NCBI GenBank assembly: GCA_015680685.1
Contig: MNCI01015561.1
Span: 670,057-734,056 of the forward strand
Direction: 5' to 3'
DNA from: Gnetum montanum
Lineage: Eukaryota > Streptophyta > Gnetopsida > Gnetales > Gnetaceae
DNA length: 64,000 nt
Shown here: positions 33,200-45,300 of the stretch, piece after piece
Layout: every line of letters begins with the position of its first letter
How positions within the stretch are numbered: the first letter of the stretch is position 1
Program-made: the position numbers and the translations under genes
The notes under the pieces: generated by a model
Databases searched by the model: none
Told to the model about the DNA's origin: nothing
What the model saw: the letters and a program-made list of their open reading frames with translations, nothing else

Positions 33200-33430
33200 C
33201 AATCTCTCTATGGAAACATGTGGTTAGAAGCACTAGAATCTAATGACCAATCATCATGATATTGAATACTAGTACAAGTAGCAAGAACTTCATCAACAAT
33301 CATACTTGAATCCTGAATTACCAAATTTGCTTCTTTGAAATTTTCTTCAAATCCCTTGTTTTGATTTTTTGTTTATTTCAACTATCCTTTCTAAGGTATC
33401 TAGTTTTACCACAATACCAGCATCTTGCTT
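33200..33430 (-). pseudogene. Copia protease and zinc knuckle remnants
   Basis: LDSSASNHMF (near 33215-33245) corresponds to the LDSGAS.H protease active site with Gly changed to Ser. Near 33383-33425, CWYCGKTRYLRKD is a Gag zinc knuckle that has lost its His (Tyr) and last Cys. Between them are stops. Confidence 0.7.
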
Positions 33431-33578
33431 TACTTTTCTTACCTCTTGATTTTGATCTTCCTTTGGATGATTCAGTTCTTTCCATCATTCTTTCCCTTGC
33501 TACCAAAGCATTAGAAGCTTGCTTAGAAATTGAAGTAGATGCTCTCTGAATATTTTCCTATAAAAAACTTGTAATAAC

Positions 33579-34113
33579 TCATTCCAATGATATATCATCC
33601 CTTCCATACATTAATGTTGGGATAATGACACTATATGATGGTGGTAATGATTTAAGTAAGCAAACTACCTGATCCTCATCATCTATTTTAACATCCAAAT
33701 CTAACAATGTCTTCACATAAAAATTGAAAGTATTTAAATGTTCATGGATATATACACCTTCTTTCATCTATAATGACTAGGAGTTAGACTTAAGCTAGAT
33801 GCAGTTTGAAGATCACTTTGTCATATACAAAATTTCAACTTTATCCATAAGTTTGCCATAGAAGTTCTCCCACTAACATTGTACCTCACTTCATCTACCA
33901 AGCACAAACGTATGGTAGTGAGAGCCCTCAAATTAATTTCCTGCCATGTTTCATCATCCATAGTACTAGGTCTTTTTCTCTTGCCATCAAGAGCCTTATA
34001 TAACCCTTGATGCACCAGCAAATCCCACACCTTTTCAATTTCCACAATCCAAAGTTTCCTTTACCATCAAATTTTTTAATGTCCAACTTTGTAGTTTTTA
34101 ACAAGCTAGCCAT
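33579..34113 (-). pseudogene. Copia Gag
   Basis: Starts MASLLKTTKLDIKKFDGKGN at 34113, then after a frame change VWDLLVHQGLYKALDGKRKR, and NTFNFYVKTLLDLDVKIDDE with LLKSLPPSY. These match the copia Gag (UBN2-type) fold of Tnt1-like elements: FDG..NF..W, …L…L, and L..LP.SY. Confidence 0.88.
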
Positions 34114-34133
34114 TCATGTAACTCCTAACCTTA

Positions 34134-34145
34134 TCTTTGATACTA
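34134..34145 (-). promoter_or_regulatory. Primer binding site of the copia element
   Basis: The minus strand reads TAGTATCAAAGA just after the 5' LTR, close to TGGTATCAGAGC of initiator Met tRNA with G-to-A and C-to-A changes. Confidence 0.65.
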
Positions 34146-34147
34146 AT

Positions 34148-34659
34148 TGTTAGGGAAAATGGTAGAAATAAATGATTTGCTGAATAGTAAAAAAATAAGG
34201 AGAAAAATAGAATACACAAGATTTATGTGGTAAAACCCTTCGATATGAAGGAAACATCCATGAGGTAAGGCAAAAGAATTTTATTTAGGATGATTTGGTA
34301 AGTACAAGGCTTTTCTCACTCTACAATTTCACATGACAAGCTCACACTATGCATGTATTTATAGCATAGTTTCTCTTGATTTTATAGTGCTTAACTTTAG
34401 TAATGCCTAGATTACAAGTAAAAGAGAATACAAGTTACATTTGGTGCTTAACTTGAGTAATACCTAGATTATAAGTAGAAGAGAGTACAAGTTACATTGA
34501 GTTAAACAACAACTTAATTCTATGTTTACTAGTTTTCTAAAAAATAGAAAACTAAAATTCCTAAAAAATAAAGAGCAAAACCTTAATTCTCAAAAACAAA
34601 AAAAAGGTAAACATTAGAGAAAAGGAAAAAACATAAGATACCTTATTGTAAACTCAATA
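34148..34659 (-). repeat. 5' LTR of the copia element
   Basis: Matches 29666-30185. On the minus strand it starts TATTGAGTTTACAATAAGG (first G mutated to A) and ends CCCTAACA. The TATA region is near 34360. Confidence 0.88.
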
Positions 34660-36400
34660 ATTGGTATATGCATAATGGGATCAAAATCTTCCAAGAAAAC
34701 TTTAAGATGGCTAATTTTTCTCTTATTCAAAGCTTCTAACAAGCCTTTCTAGTTTTTCTAAAATTTCTAGTTGTATCTTTGGTATGATTAAATAATGTAA
34801 TAAGTTTTCAGTCTTCTAGATGTGCCCTAGCCACCATAGAATTTTGTGAATCCTTTGTGAATTTTAGCAGTGAGGTGCAAGTAAGATAGAATAGGATTTG
34901 CAATTTCTCAACAACAAGCTTAAGGGAACTGTTAGTCACAACTATGAGTCTGGAAGATCACCAATGTGCAAAGTTATTGGAAGAAGTAATAACCTTCTTT
35001 GATTTTCTTAGACTATTTTTTCTCGACCCTAAGGAGTTGATCTTCTTTTACTTTGGAGGTGGGGAAGACAATTTAACCTTTCCAGTAGTCAATTTAATGA
35101 TTTTCATGAAAGACTTGCATGATGATTTAGCAGCTTGGTTCTTAGATTCTAAGCTCAAATATATTATAGAGAATGAGCTACCAACTAGCAAGTTGAAAAA
35201 TGAGGGTTTCATGTCATAATTAGAACAATATTTTTAGAAGGAATTGAAAACCCATTGATTCAATACATGCCTTCTGTTCATGCAAAAAAGAAAAACCAAT
35301 TGTGGGAAACACAAGGTTTCATCAAAGCATTTATCTTAAATAGAGTAAATGTGACATCAATGTTGGAAAAAACCACATTGAACATTCATCATGGAGCACT
35401 TAAGATCTTTAGAATTAAAATAAGTAAAGAAAAGTGGTAGATTCAGATGAAAATGGGCTAACATGCTTAGGGTAATGCCGTAAAGGTGATGTTTATGTTG
35501 TACTAGATTAACAAATTCATACAATAAAGCTTCCAAATCCTTCCAAATAATACCAAAATGATCCCCTTCTCATAACTTTGTTTAAAAAATGCTCATGAGG
35601 CTTTAGTGAAAAGAACCACTTGTAAGTATTCTAAACTAAATTTCTTACCCCCATCTCTTTCAAGCGCTAAATTAGGAACTTCTAGAAAGGATGCAAAATC
35701 AATGAAATGGAAGAATATATGTAGACCTCTAGTAATGAAAACTCCATTAAGTTTAAGTTCATATAAGAATATCTTTGAATGCTAGCTAATAACCCTCAAT
35801 GACATTAATGAATTTTTAAAAGTCCTCAATTTGTAAGAAATTCTAGGTCATTATGTTCTATTGTAGATGAAGAGTGCTAATAGGCTTATTTTATTCATCA
35901 TCGAGTTTAAGGATTGCCATTATGCAGAGACACACACTAGAAGGAAAGGATGGAATGGATGAGGTATGAAGTTGAAGGATAATTACAAGAGAACATGGAG
36001 GAATTATAAAGTAACAAAATGTGACATGATAGGGTTGGGAGAAGACCTTTAAATTTATGTTGCCATCAAAAAGAGTGCAATCAAGACAATTGATGTAATG
36101 CTATTACTAAAATTAAATGATGTAACAAAATATTATTTAGGTGATGAAAACAATTCTAGAAATCATTATTTGTTGTGCATGAGAATAAAAGCATGATTAG
36201 TAGTTTCTTATTCTAATTTGCATCGGTCACTAGTGTTGTTAGCAATAAGGTCTCCATGGTAAAGGAATACTTTATATAGAAATTTTTTGTTAAGGCATTG
36301 AATCATGAAAGTATGGTGTTGAGGAATCAAAACAACCTTCTCCTTTGGTTTTTTTAATATTATCTTTTATAAGTTGAGAATAGGATGCATAGGCTCACTT
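34660..36400. other. AT-rich sequence, possible LINE remnants
   Basis: Short open pieces occur on both strands, including 34944-35219 on the plus strand, without recognised motifs. It could hold the upstream part of LINE 1 displaced by the copia element, or the 3' end of LINE 2. Confidence 0.3.
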
Positions 36401-38450
36401 GACTATGTACTTTGAATGCATTGCTAAGATCATTTCATTATTTTGAGTTTTAATAAAATTGAAAAACCAATCTTGAATTTGTCCAAAGCTATGTGATGAA
36501 GGTGAGGCATGAGAGGCCACAAGAACATTGTGGAACAAGAGGCCACCATAAAGATATTTGGCCTTCATAACTTAAATCCATGGATTATTTGTTGAGTAGA
36601 GTTGAAAAATAAGCTTGCTACGAAGAGCCATATTAATCCTTCAAAGTATGTTTATATAAAGTGCTTCATTTGATGGATTTAACCTTATATGATCATAAGA
36701 AGGTTCTTTCAAACTTTTTTAATAAAGATAGTAAACATTTGGTAGCTTTGTAATAAGAAAGAAGGTAGGGAAGAGTTGCTTGTAGCACATATTTAATAAG
36801 TTGTAGTCTTCTTGCTTGAAATAAAACCTTTTCTTCCATCCAAAGAGTTTATAATTGAATTTATTAATAAGGTTTTGACAAATAAAAAGATTCATTTACC
36901 AAAAGAAAAAGGAAATTCCCAAATATTGGGTTGGAAAGGTATCGACTAGACACTTTAGCATGTGAGCAAAATTTTGAAGGATGACATTATTAGTTACAAA
37001 GTTATAAATTAGGCTTCTAGAAAAATTAATATTCAAAAATGAAACCTTAGCAAAGTTATCCAAAATTTGGATGCCTTTGTTTAAAGAAGTATTTGAACCT
37101 TTCAAGAAAAACAAAGTATCATTAAAAAATTGAGAATGGGTAAAATTGTTGCACCCAAAAGTAGAGGAAAAAACCCTTAACTCTCCATTTTGTTGATGAT
37201 AATGGAAGAGAACTCCCAAACCTTCCATAGCAAGGATGAATAAAAAAATGGAGAAACAAGATCCCCTTGTATTAAGTCATTACTTATAAGAAAATCCTCA
37301 ATCTACCTTATTGTCATTCAAGAAAAGAGAGAATGAGTACCTTAATATCATTAAGAAAGTTATTTTTGCCAATGCTTATGAAAGTCATAACTAGCTAAAA
37401 TAGCATTCATATAATTCCAAGAGATTTTGCCATAAGTCTTACTATTGTATAGTTTAAGAGTAATGTAAGGAGGTTTTTGATGCATAGTTAAGTGAAGTAG
37501 TTCTTGAGTCAACAAAACCTGGTCCAACATGTGCTCTCCTTTGATAAAGCCTACTTGTTCTAGAGCAAAAATTCCAAATTGATACAATTAGTCATAAATT
37601 TAGATATAATTTTGTAAATGGTAGAAAAAAGACTAAGAGAATGAAAATCTCTAATATTAATTTTTGATTTTATTTAAAATAGTATATATATGTCAGAATT
37701 CAAAAATAATAAATATCTTTACCAACAATTTGCTAGTAAGTTTTCAAAAAAATCAACGGGAAAGCCATTGATACTTGAAGCTTTCTTATATAGGATAGAA
37801 GTAACAACCTATTGAATTTTTGTCATAGGAGTGTTAAGCATCATGATATTATGATATAAAAGTTTATATGTCATGCAACCGATGATCCCATTTATGTTAG
37901 TTCAAAAACATGATAAACCATTACTTAAATTTTTTTTATAGAAATTGATAGAAATATGAGTATTTTTATTAAAGTTTTAATAAAGAATCCCATTATCATT
38001 TTCTAGTTGAAGAATCTTGGATTTGTTATGCTTTAGAGAGGCATAGTAATGAGAGAGAGAAAAAAAAACAAGTAATAGCATATTGTTCTACAATCCATTT
38101 AGACTAGAATATTTTTTTAAAATAAATTTCATCTTGCTTTTGTATATTTTAGAATTGCAATAGAAGAATAGTTTCTTATTGTTGGTGAACTAAAGACTAG
38201 CCATTCTTTTCCATGTTTAATTAAGATTCCTTAATGTTTTGTAATAGTATTGATTTACAAGCCTTCCACTTGAGCGGATGACTCTTTCTTCACTTGATCA
38301 ATTCCTTTTAGATCCTTTAAAGCTTATTCAAGATCTTAAATTGGAATGTATGTTGAATGTTTAATTATGAACAAGAAACAACCAAATGTTCCATACCTTC
38401 ATTAGAGATCCAACAATTCTCCCATTAGAAAAGAGGTTTAGAAGAGTGTA
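36400..38450 (-). pseudogene. LINE 2 reverse transcriptase, broken
   Basis: At 37587-37360 the minus strand reads YQFGIFALEQVGFIKGEHML and then SKTYGKISWNYMNAILASY, matching the Q.GF..GR.ILD and LSKAYDKVSW blocks of plant L1 RT. At 37228-36896 it reads HSQFFNDTLFFLKGSNTSL, where FND stands for the catalytic ADD, then KVSFLNINFSRS and TQYLGISFFF. The order is correct. Part of the domain between the two pieces is damaged. Confidence 0.85.
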
Positions 38451-39692
38451 TGCCACAACCTAAAAATTTCCATAGGCTTAATTATTTAATTTAATGCATG
38501 TGATTAATTCTTTAATATTCTTAGATTTATTTCAATAGATTAGCTCTAATTTTCTTGGTTAAATCCTATGATTACATTACTATTGTTATTGTTATTATTA
38601 GTTTCTTACACAAGTGAATACAATATGCTTGCTAGGGTATTTTGTTAAATTTTTGTATCCTTTATTTAATTACTATTAGAGCTCAATCATAGATCTACTA
38701 TATATTTTATGATTAAATGTTGAAATCCAATTACCCTAGGAAGTTTTTGTTTTTGTTACTTAATATGCCCTTATAAGTATTTGGCTATGCATATTTTATT
38801 CTTTATGCATATTTAGTTATGCACATTTATGCTTTATTATGTCCATCTAGTTATGCATCTTTGATTTTATTATGCACATGTGATTATATGATACTTTGTT
38901 CATGGAGCAATTATGGATCCAAACCTTACTCGGATCATATCCTTTGTTACCTTTTGTCATTAAATTAGGATTCAAAGTCCATTTTGAATTATAATTAAAT
39001 ATTACATAAAATATCTTTGTTAAGGAAGTACCTTAGAATTATATCCTACATAGGATTTGACCTTAGTAATGTGTTCAGGATATTCAAAAACACTATTTTT
39101 GGGTCTTGGTTTACTAGAATCAGAGTTATAGTTCTCAAGATATCACATTTTTAGTTTAGTAAAAATGACATAAAAGTTTCAGTATTTGTACGAGGTGACT
39201 ATGATAAGTGAAACTTAGTTAAGATTTCAACGTATGATTAGGTTGAATACTTGATAAAGATTTCTTAGGTTTAAGCAAAATTTGATTTGGAGTCCTAGTG
39301 TGCATGTTACAAGGGTTTGAGTGTTCAGGGTATTATTTGGAGGAGAAAAAGTATAAAGGAACTTAGGAAAATAGTTATAAAAATAATAATAAAAGTAAAA
39401 AAATATTAAATTTAAAAGAAAAGAAAACTCAAAGGTAGTAGTTATTTCTTTGCATGAAAAGTTAAATGTGTGAATGAAAAAGTAAAGTATATGTTATATA
39501 TATAATAGATATATATATGTTACACATGTTTTACCCATCACCTCCCTTTGATTTTTCTCTCTCACTACCTCACCTCTCCTTGCACATATAGTTTTTATGA
39601 AATTATGTTTCATTGAATTTTTTCTAAAAGTCACTTGCTCCCCTTCTTCATTTTAAGGATGATTTTAGCCTTATTCCTTTCATTCTTCTCCT

Positions 39693-39700
39693 TATAAATA
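39693..39700 (+). promoter_or_regulatory. TATA box of the large LTR
   Basis: TATAAATA preceded by a pyrimidine-rich stretch and about 1.24 kb into the LTR, a plausible U3/R promoter position. Confidence 0.5.
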
Positions 39701-40618
39701 GGTTGTGATCTTTGATACATTTTATCTTAGTTTATAAAAGGGTTTCAGGTGTGGTAGGTATAAGTGAAGTAAAAAACTAATTTTGAATGTTGGGCAACAA
39801 GTGAAGATGACAAGGAGATTTTGAAATCCCTACCAACATAAGTAAGAAAGATTATTTTAATTTTTTTATGTAGCTACCCTATGTTGTTGTAGATTTTGTA
39901 AGATAACTTATTTTCTATTCCTTTTAATGTGGCTACCTTATATTGTCATGGATTTTATATTCCTTCTTTATGTTTTCTAGTTTTTTATTATTCTTCTATG
40001 ACTTTAATTATTATGCTGAGATTTTGCCAAATTTTCGTCAGTTTCAACTTGTTTTTATATGGTAATTAATATTTTAATCCTATCTAGACCATTTTCTATC
40101 TTTTGGGTGAATTTTGGAATTGTGGAAATTTTGCCCAACTTGTTCCCTAGATATTTTATGATTATTTTAGATAATCTCGATATAAACATGATTTTGTGAG
40201 ATTTTTTTGAAATTTTGGATATTATAGATTTTTGGCTATTTTGGAAATCTTTTAGATTTTAAGAATAAAATAATAATATTTATGGGATTAATTTTGCTCA
40301 GTTGATAGTGGGAGTTGCAAATCTTTTAGATGTTCCTATTTGCATGTAATAGTGAAGTGTTCTTTAGTGGGACCCATCCCATGGGAATAAGGGCTTTTGG
40401 ATGGATTTCCCATCCTAGATTTTAATTTGTAAGTTCATGTGAGGTTGGAAAACTAGCTGAGACGATGCCACTGAATAGTTGAGTCTAGTGGTGTGTAATG
40501 AGACATAGTCAAGAACTATCTTTTTGATGATACGTGTGTCTTGACCATTGAGAATGTTAGTAGTGAGACTAGTGCTAAGACTTGACCATGAGAGACTCAT
40601 TTGGATCATGAGGATAAT

Positions 40619-40905
40619 CTGATGATAATAGTGAGACTATTCTACCACCTATTGGTATATTCTTCTGGCAGTGAGAGTAACTAAGAGCTCGTCTTTGGAG
40701 ATGCCTAGATAAAATATATGCTCTTTGGATTATTACTAGACAAATTTGTGATATATTTGGACATTAAATAATTAAACAAATAATCCGATGATAGTAATGA
40801 GACTATTCTAGGATTTGTTAGTATATTTTTTTGGTAGTGAAGATAACCAAGACCTAGCCTTCGAAGATGCTTGGATAAAATATATATTCTTTAGATTTTT
40901 GGATT
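40619..40905 (+). repeat. Tandem duplication, unit about 165 bp
   Basis: The unit starting TCTGATGATAATAGTGAGAC at 40619 recurs at 40784 (TCCGATGATAGTAATGAGAC) and continues through GATGCCTAGATAAAATATAT and GATGCTTGGATAAAATATAT. The second unit is incomplete. It lies in the downstream part of the large LTR. Confidence 0.8.
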
Positions 40906-41204
40906 TCTTTTTAATTTTTTGAAAATTTATGGCATTTTTGGACACAAAACATTTTTGAATATTTATTAAAAATGTTTGTCTATCTCATATCCTGAGACTT
41001 TTGGCCCTTAGCCTTTATGCTTCATAAAAAGGGAAATAAAATAACCTTTCTTATTTCAGGGGTTTTGACTCCTCTTGCATGTTCTTTTGTAAAATAGAAA
41101 CCTTGTACACTGTCTAGCTACTTGAGCGATGTACCTATTTTTGTGAATAAATAATATAATATAATAGATATGAAATTGGTGTCTATGCCATTTGGATTGT
41201 GACA

Positions 41205-41660
41205 TTGCTAGGAATAATTTTCACTCTGGTGCACACTATATGTTCAAGAAAATTTAGTATTATTTATTATATATTAATATTTATTTAATTACTATTTTAT
41301 TTTATTATTTAATTTAGTAAATTTCAAACATAAATATCTTTACTTCTAGATGTTTGATTGAGGTGAAACAACCATTGTTGGGATCATTATTTTATGTACT
41401 AGTTTATGATGCACCCGTGAAATTTTTTGACATTTATATTTTCGTGGTTGCCGACTTCTTTATTTTTCTTAAAATAAATTTTATTTAATTATGTATACAA
41501 GTAACATGAAATTTTGCTATGTTGTATTGCTCTACTACATCCATGCTTCTAATTAATGATTTTTATCTATTTTAAGACTTCCTTTTGAATTAGTAAAACA
41601 AGGTTAAATTTAGATCCAAGGTTTTGTAGCACTTCTATTGGTTAATTTATAGGATTTATA
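41205..41660 (+). other. Leader-like sequence after the large LTR
   Basis: Begins with TTGCTAGGAATAATTTTCAC, a possible primer-site region, and continues AT-rich without coding potential to the LINE 2 endonuclease piece. Probably a remnant of the element's internal region. Confidence 0.35.
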
Positions 41661-42390
41661 GATAATTAATAGGGGTGTTATATTGAAACTTTGTATTAAG
41701 CAAAAGAGGCTAGTTGTCTAAAGAAGCCCAAGGTAATCTTTTACTTGAGATTAAAGGGTAAATAAGAAGTCAATATGGTAAAGAGAAAAATTTATCCAAC
41801 TTGCAACAAATACAGTCCTCCCGTTTTCTTAGATTAGACTAAGCAAAAGGAGAATTGAGAATAAAAATCTCACCCAGAATAAGTTCATGAATAATCCTTT
41901 AAAAAAGAAAGTAGAAATTAGAATCCCAAGAACCAATAATTTTATCTTGAGATGTTAGCATAGAATTCTAGTTTGTCAACATTAACATAGGATTAGAAAA
42001 ATTAGAGAAGTATAAAGGAAAAACATTGCAAAAAGTAGCCCTCCTAGTTGCCTTGGAAAGATCATAAAGATTTATCAAAATCCAACTGGGAATGCTAGTT
42101 ACCAATACTGCAATAAAATGTTAATCTTTTCTTAAGAGAGAAATTTGAAGCTTTTGCCACTAAATAATCCTAAAACTATCAAACCAACCTTCATCTTCTA
42201 AAAAGAAAAATCCACAAGATAGAAAGAAATGACTAATAAGAATAATACTTTCATATTCATTGGCTTTGGTTTCTTGAAGGTACATATTATCAACTTTCTC
42301 CTTAGACCACCAAAATGTGATGATCTATAGATGAGAGGAGGTCACAAAACCCTTCACATTTCATGTAAGGATATTCATTTAGTCATTGTA
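41660..42390 (-). pseudogene. LINE 2 endonuclease, broken
   Basis: The minus strand from 42390 gives VKGFCDLLSS, NMYLQETKANEYESIIL and a later KLDKFFSLPY, matching the NVRGL, CLQETK and S+LDRFLVS..W blocks of the plant L1 endonuclease. It is the upstream half of the gene whose RT lies at 36.4-38.45 kb, separated by the large LTR. Confidence 0.75.
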
Positions 42391-42399
42391 GATGAGACT

Positions 42400-43250
42400 T
42401 CCTTGTGCTAGATTTGCAAAGCATCAAGATAGCTAATTGTTAACTAGAGATTGAAATTTTATTTTGATCTCCTTAATTTTTGTCCAAAATTTATAGCTCT
42501 TTTCTTAACCTAAGTGGTAGTTAAAGAATGAAGACATAAAAACATTTAAAGCCACATCTAAAAGCACTTCAAATTCCTTTAGATGAGAAATCTTTAGTTG
42601 ATTATTGTAAAAAGCCTCAAAGATAGATTATTTTATAAGAATAATAGCTAAATCTAAGGAAGTAATTTGAGATTTTGCTGATTTGAGTTTCCAAGTTTTT
42701 ATTTCATATAACAAATTTTCCACATGCATTAAGAAAGTCCTTAGATAAAACCATCAAAAGGAGACACTCAAAACATCTAAACCTTTTAAATTGATAAACA
42801 TATTGATTTTCTAATCCTTAAATTTTAGCCTAATGCAATGTAATCGAAGAATTGAACTCCACTGGTCTAAAAATTTATGAAGGATAGTTAAATGTTAAAA
42901 ATCAAAATCTAATGAATGTAAAGAAATCCAATGGCAAGAAAAACCCATAACATGTTGTGTCATCCATTTTGAACAATTAGAGCTCTAGAGTTGAGAAAGC
43001 GAATTAACAATAATAAAGAAATTAATATCTTCCAATAAAATTATACAATCATGAGGTGAAAAGTAATGAAATAACTAGATATGATTAAAAATCTTAAAAA
43101 CTTTAAGAGGAATATTCCAAGTTCTTGTCATTTGTTGCACTTTAGCAAAAGAAATAAGGTGTTCATATCATCCAATGATAGTATATTCCTGTTGCAGAAT
43201 GTGATGGCATATTTTCCAAGCAAATTTTCCTTTTCCATTGTCTAGGATTC
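42400..43250 (-). other. Region upstream of LINE 2 ORF2, probably ORF1 remnants
   Basis: AT-rich, short frames only. Its position suits LINE ORF1, but no motif was seen. Confidence 0.25.
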
Positions 43251-43252
43251 AA

Positions 43253-44207
43253 TGTTGGGATCCTCAAGATTCAGAGTAATCCTAACCTTAATTACATGCA
43301 TGTTATAGTGTAGGAACACCTCTTCTAATTTTCTTGTTCTTTCCCCTATGTGTATGTTTTGTAGGTTTCAGGCTTTGTGGAGATGTCTTGTTTAGGAGGT
43401 AGAACTTCATAGGAGATGTTTGGGACATTTAAAAGACATCTTTGCTAAGAATTGAGTCTTCATAGAAGACATCTCTTATTAGATAGGAGATACCTCAGAG
43501 GAGATGTCTCCCAAACTACTGGGATGTCTCAAGTGAGACATCTTAGCCAAGGGGAGATGTCTCATCCATTAAGGAGGCATCTCTCACACTTAGAAGATGT
43601 CTATATTGAAACTTATATTTTTGCAAGAGATGACCTAAAGAGGCTAAAGATGATTCACATGGCTAGTGAAACTTCCAAAATTAATGTTCCAAGTTTGGAA
43701 ATAGTTGTGTCAAGGTGGAAAAAGATGGAAATCAATAGAGGATATTCGAGATAAGCTTAAGGAAGATTTTCTAGGATTTTTGTCTTATTTTGTTAATAAC
43801 TATGGATTTTGTTTCTTGCTTGTATCATAGAGAGATATAAGTGAGATGTCATGATATGTCAAGAGGGCACATGTGAATAGTGCATGAGTGTGTTTGTAGC
43901 TCGTGGTTAATAGAGTGAGTGTTGGCTTGGTGTCTGTTGAGTCTTGTAAGTTAAGATCTTAATCCTAGGTGTGGGAGAGACTCTCTATCGGCTGTGTCTT
44001 GCATTAAGAATAGCCATTGTGTGGTTGTAGAGCCTCATGCTTTGTAACATTGTTTGAGTGTTTTGATAGGTTTTAGATGCTTTTTGGGTTTTGGAACCTT
44101 CTTGTAATCTTCTTTTGAATAATTGAAGATAGCTAGTTTTATTATTTTCTAGAAAACTAATTATCTTTTTATAATATCTAGATTTAGTATTAAAAGGTGA
44201 GTTAACA
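43253..44207 (+). repeat. Possible solo LTR with AGATGTCT motif cluster
   Basis: Starts TGTTGGGATCCTC, ends GAGTTAACA, and is followed by TTGGAGTGAGCC, which could be a decayed Met-tRNA primer site. The 955-base length, TG...CA ends and interior T-rich 3' region suit an LTR, but no second copy was found. Confidence 0.4.
43380..43605. repeat. Cluster of about eleven GAGATGTCTC / AGACATCTC motifs
   Basis: AGATGTCT or its reverse complement AGACATCT, allowing one change, occurs about eleven times in 225 bases (for example near 43381, 43434, 43467, 43501, 43521, 43535, 43553, 43577 and 43594), in both orientations. This is far above chance and is confined to this LTR-like block. Confidence 0.75.
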
Positions 44208-44580
44208 TTGGAGTGAGCCTAATTCATGTTCATTTTAGATTTAAATTCAAAAAAATAATTCCATAGATGGTTATACACACTTTAACCAAGCTTGCATGTC
44301 ATGAAGATAGAGCACCACTTGAGAAATTACCCACTATCTCATACATGTAGTGTTGTGTTTGTAGAGCCTTTTTAGAATTGGAAATCTACCTTGTCAACTT
44401 TAACCCAATTTACCCTTCAATATATTCACAAATGAAAAATCATTATTTATAGTAGAGAAAGACAAAGACTCATTTCCAAAGATAGAAGTTGCTGTTGTGG
44501 CCATGTTTATAATGCTACATGAACTAGAAGAATAAAGAGCAAGTGATATCCTCAAAGTTATTGGTTTAGAGCTAGAATAG
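44208..44580. other. Unassigned AT-rich sequence
   Basis: No open frame or repeat recognised. It may be an internal remnant of the preceding LTR element. Confidence 0.3.
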
Positions 44581-45272
44581 TTTTAGATGACCCTGGATTC
44601 CTTATATTTTATGTAAAAAATATATATTATATTACTAGTTGTGGCCCCTAGATAGTTAGCCTTAGGTCGTAGTTCACTATCTTCCCACCTGGACTAGTAT
44701 TATAATTGTCACGTATGGTTTAGTCCAGAGTGAGGTGTATGATGTGGTTTCTAATCTAATGCTACTCCTAAAGGCAGTGGAAAGTAATATTAACTAAGCT
44801 AGGAGGAAAGGGTAAGATAAAATCTAAACTAGCCTAAGTGCGATGAGCATCTGTTCCTTGATTATCCATACACATCTTGGACTTCGTGCATGACTACCAC
44901 TGGGATTACCAAGCACAGATCCTAGGTACACCACTGGGTTACCAAATAGTCACATTTAAATGCTTGTAATCGAGTTGTACTCATTCCACGTTCTAACATG
45001 AGTTTAAGGGTGAGAGAAACTAATTAGGAAAGTAGTAAATAATAATAAATTAAATAAATAACAAAGTGAATGCTGCAATGATGAAGTAATCTCGATCTTT
45101 ATTGCTGGTCATGTGCGTGTCCAAGTATGTCACACTTGAATAAAGGATGCCATACAATTACATTCACCACACAGCGGGCAGACACTAGAAAATAATCTAT
45201 CTTTGGAGGGATCAAACTCCCAGAGCTCCACTACTCCTATTCTATGGTGTGAAATGAGGGAGACCTGCCTCT

Positions 45273-45280
45273 TATTTATA
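45273..45280 (-). promoter_or_regulatory. TATA box of LTR copy A
   Basis: TATAAATA on the minus strand, directly downstream of the GATATC palindrome array. The same arrangement is at 50766-50773 in copy B. Confidence 0.65.
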
Positions 45281-45300
45281 GAACTAGTGGAGGGAAGGAC

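Larger units (their letters stand above)
29666..34659 (-). mobile_element. Ty1/copia retrotransposon, complete structure but coding-dead
   Basis: Minus-strand order from right to left: 5' LTR (34148-34659), primer site, Gag, protease, Gag-pre-integrase and integrase, reverse transcriptase, RNase H, purine tract, 3' LTR (29666-30185). Integrase before RT defines the copia superfamily. The element is about 5.0 kb, a normal copia size. No matching 5-base target duplication was found (AGTCT left, ATTGG right), so the ends or flanks have changed. Confidence 0.92.
38451..41204 (+). repeat. Large LTR (2.75 kb) inserted in LINE 2
   Basis: Starts TGCCACAACCTAAAAAT and ends GGATTGTGACA, so its ends are near-perfect inverted repeats with TG...CA. 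It has a plus-strand TATAAATA at 39693-39700, a GTGAATAAATAATA-rich end near 41130-41160, and is followed by TTGCTAGGAAT, a motif also found beside the Tat-like LTRs at 57455 and 63533. It separates the endonuclease and RT of LINE 2. No partner LTR was found, so it may be a solo LTR or a truncated element. Confidence 0.65.

Noticed and set aside
34944-35440. Plus-strand ORFs as a possible gene
   Set aside because: Short, AT-driven frames with no family similarity, in a region framed by minus-strand LINE and copia remnants.
43452-43754. Plus-strand ORF of 100 codons
   Set aside because: It runs through the AGATGTCT motif cluster and owes its Arg/Leu/Ser repetition to that; no independent sign of coding.
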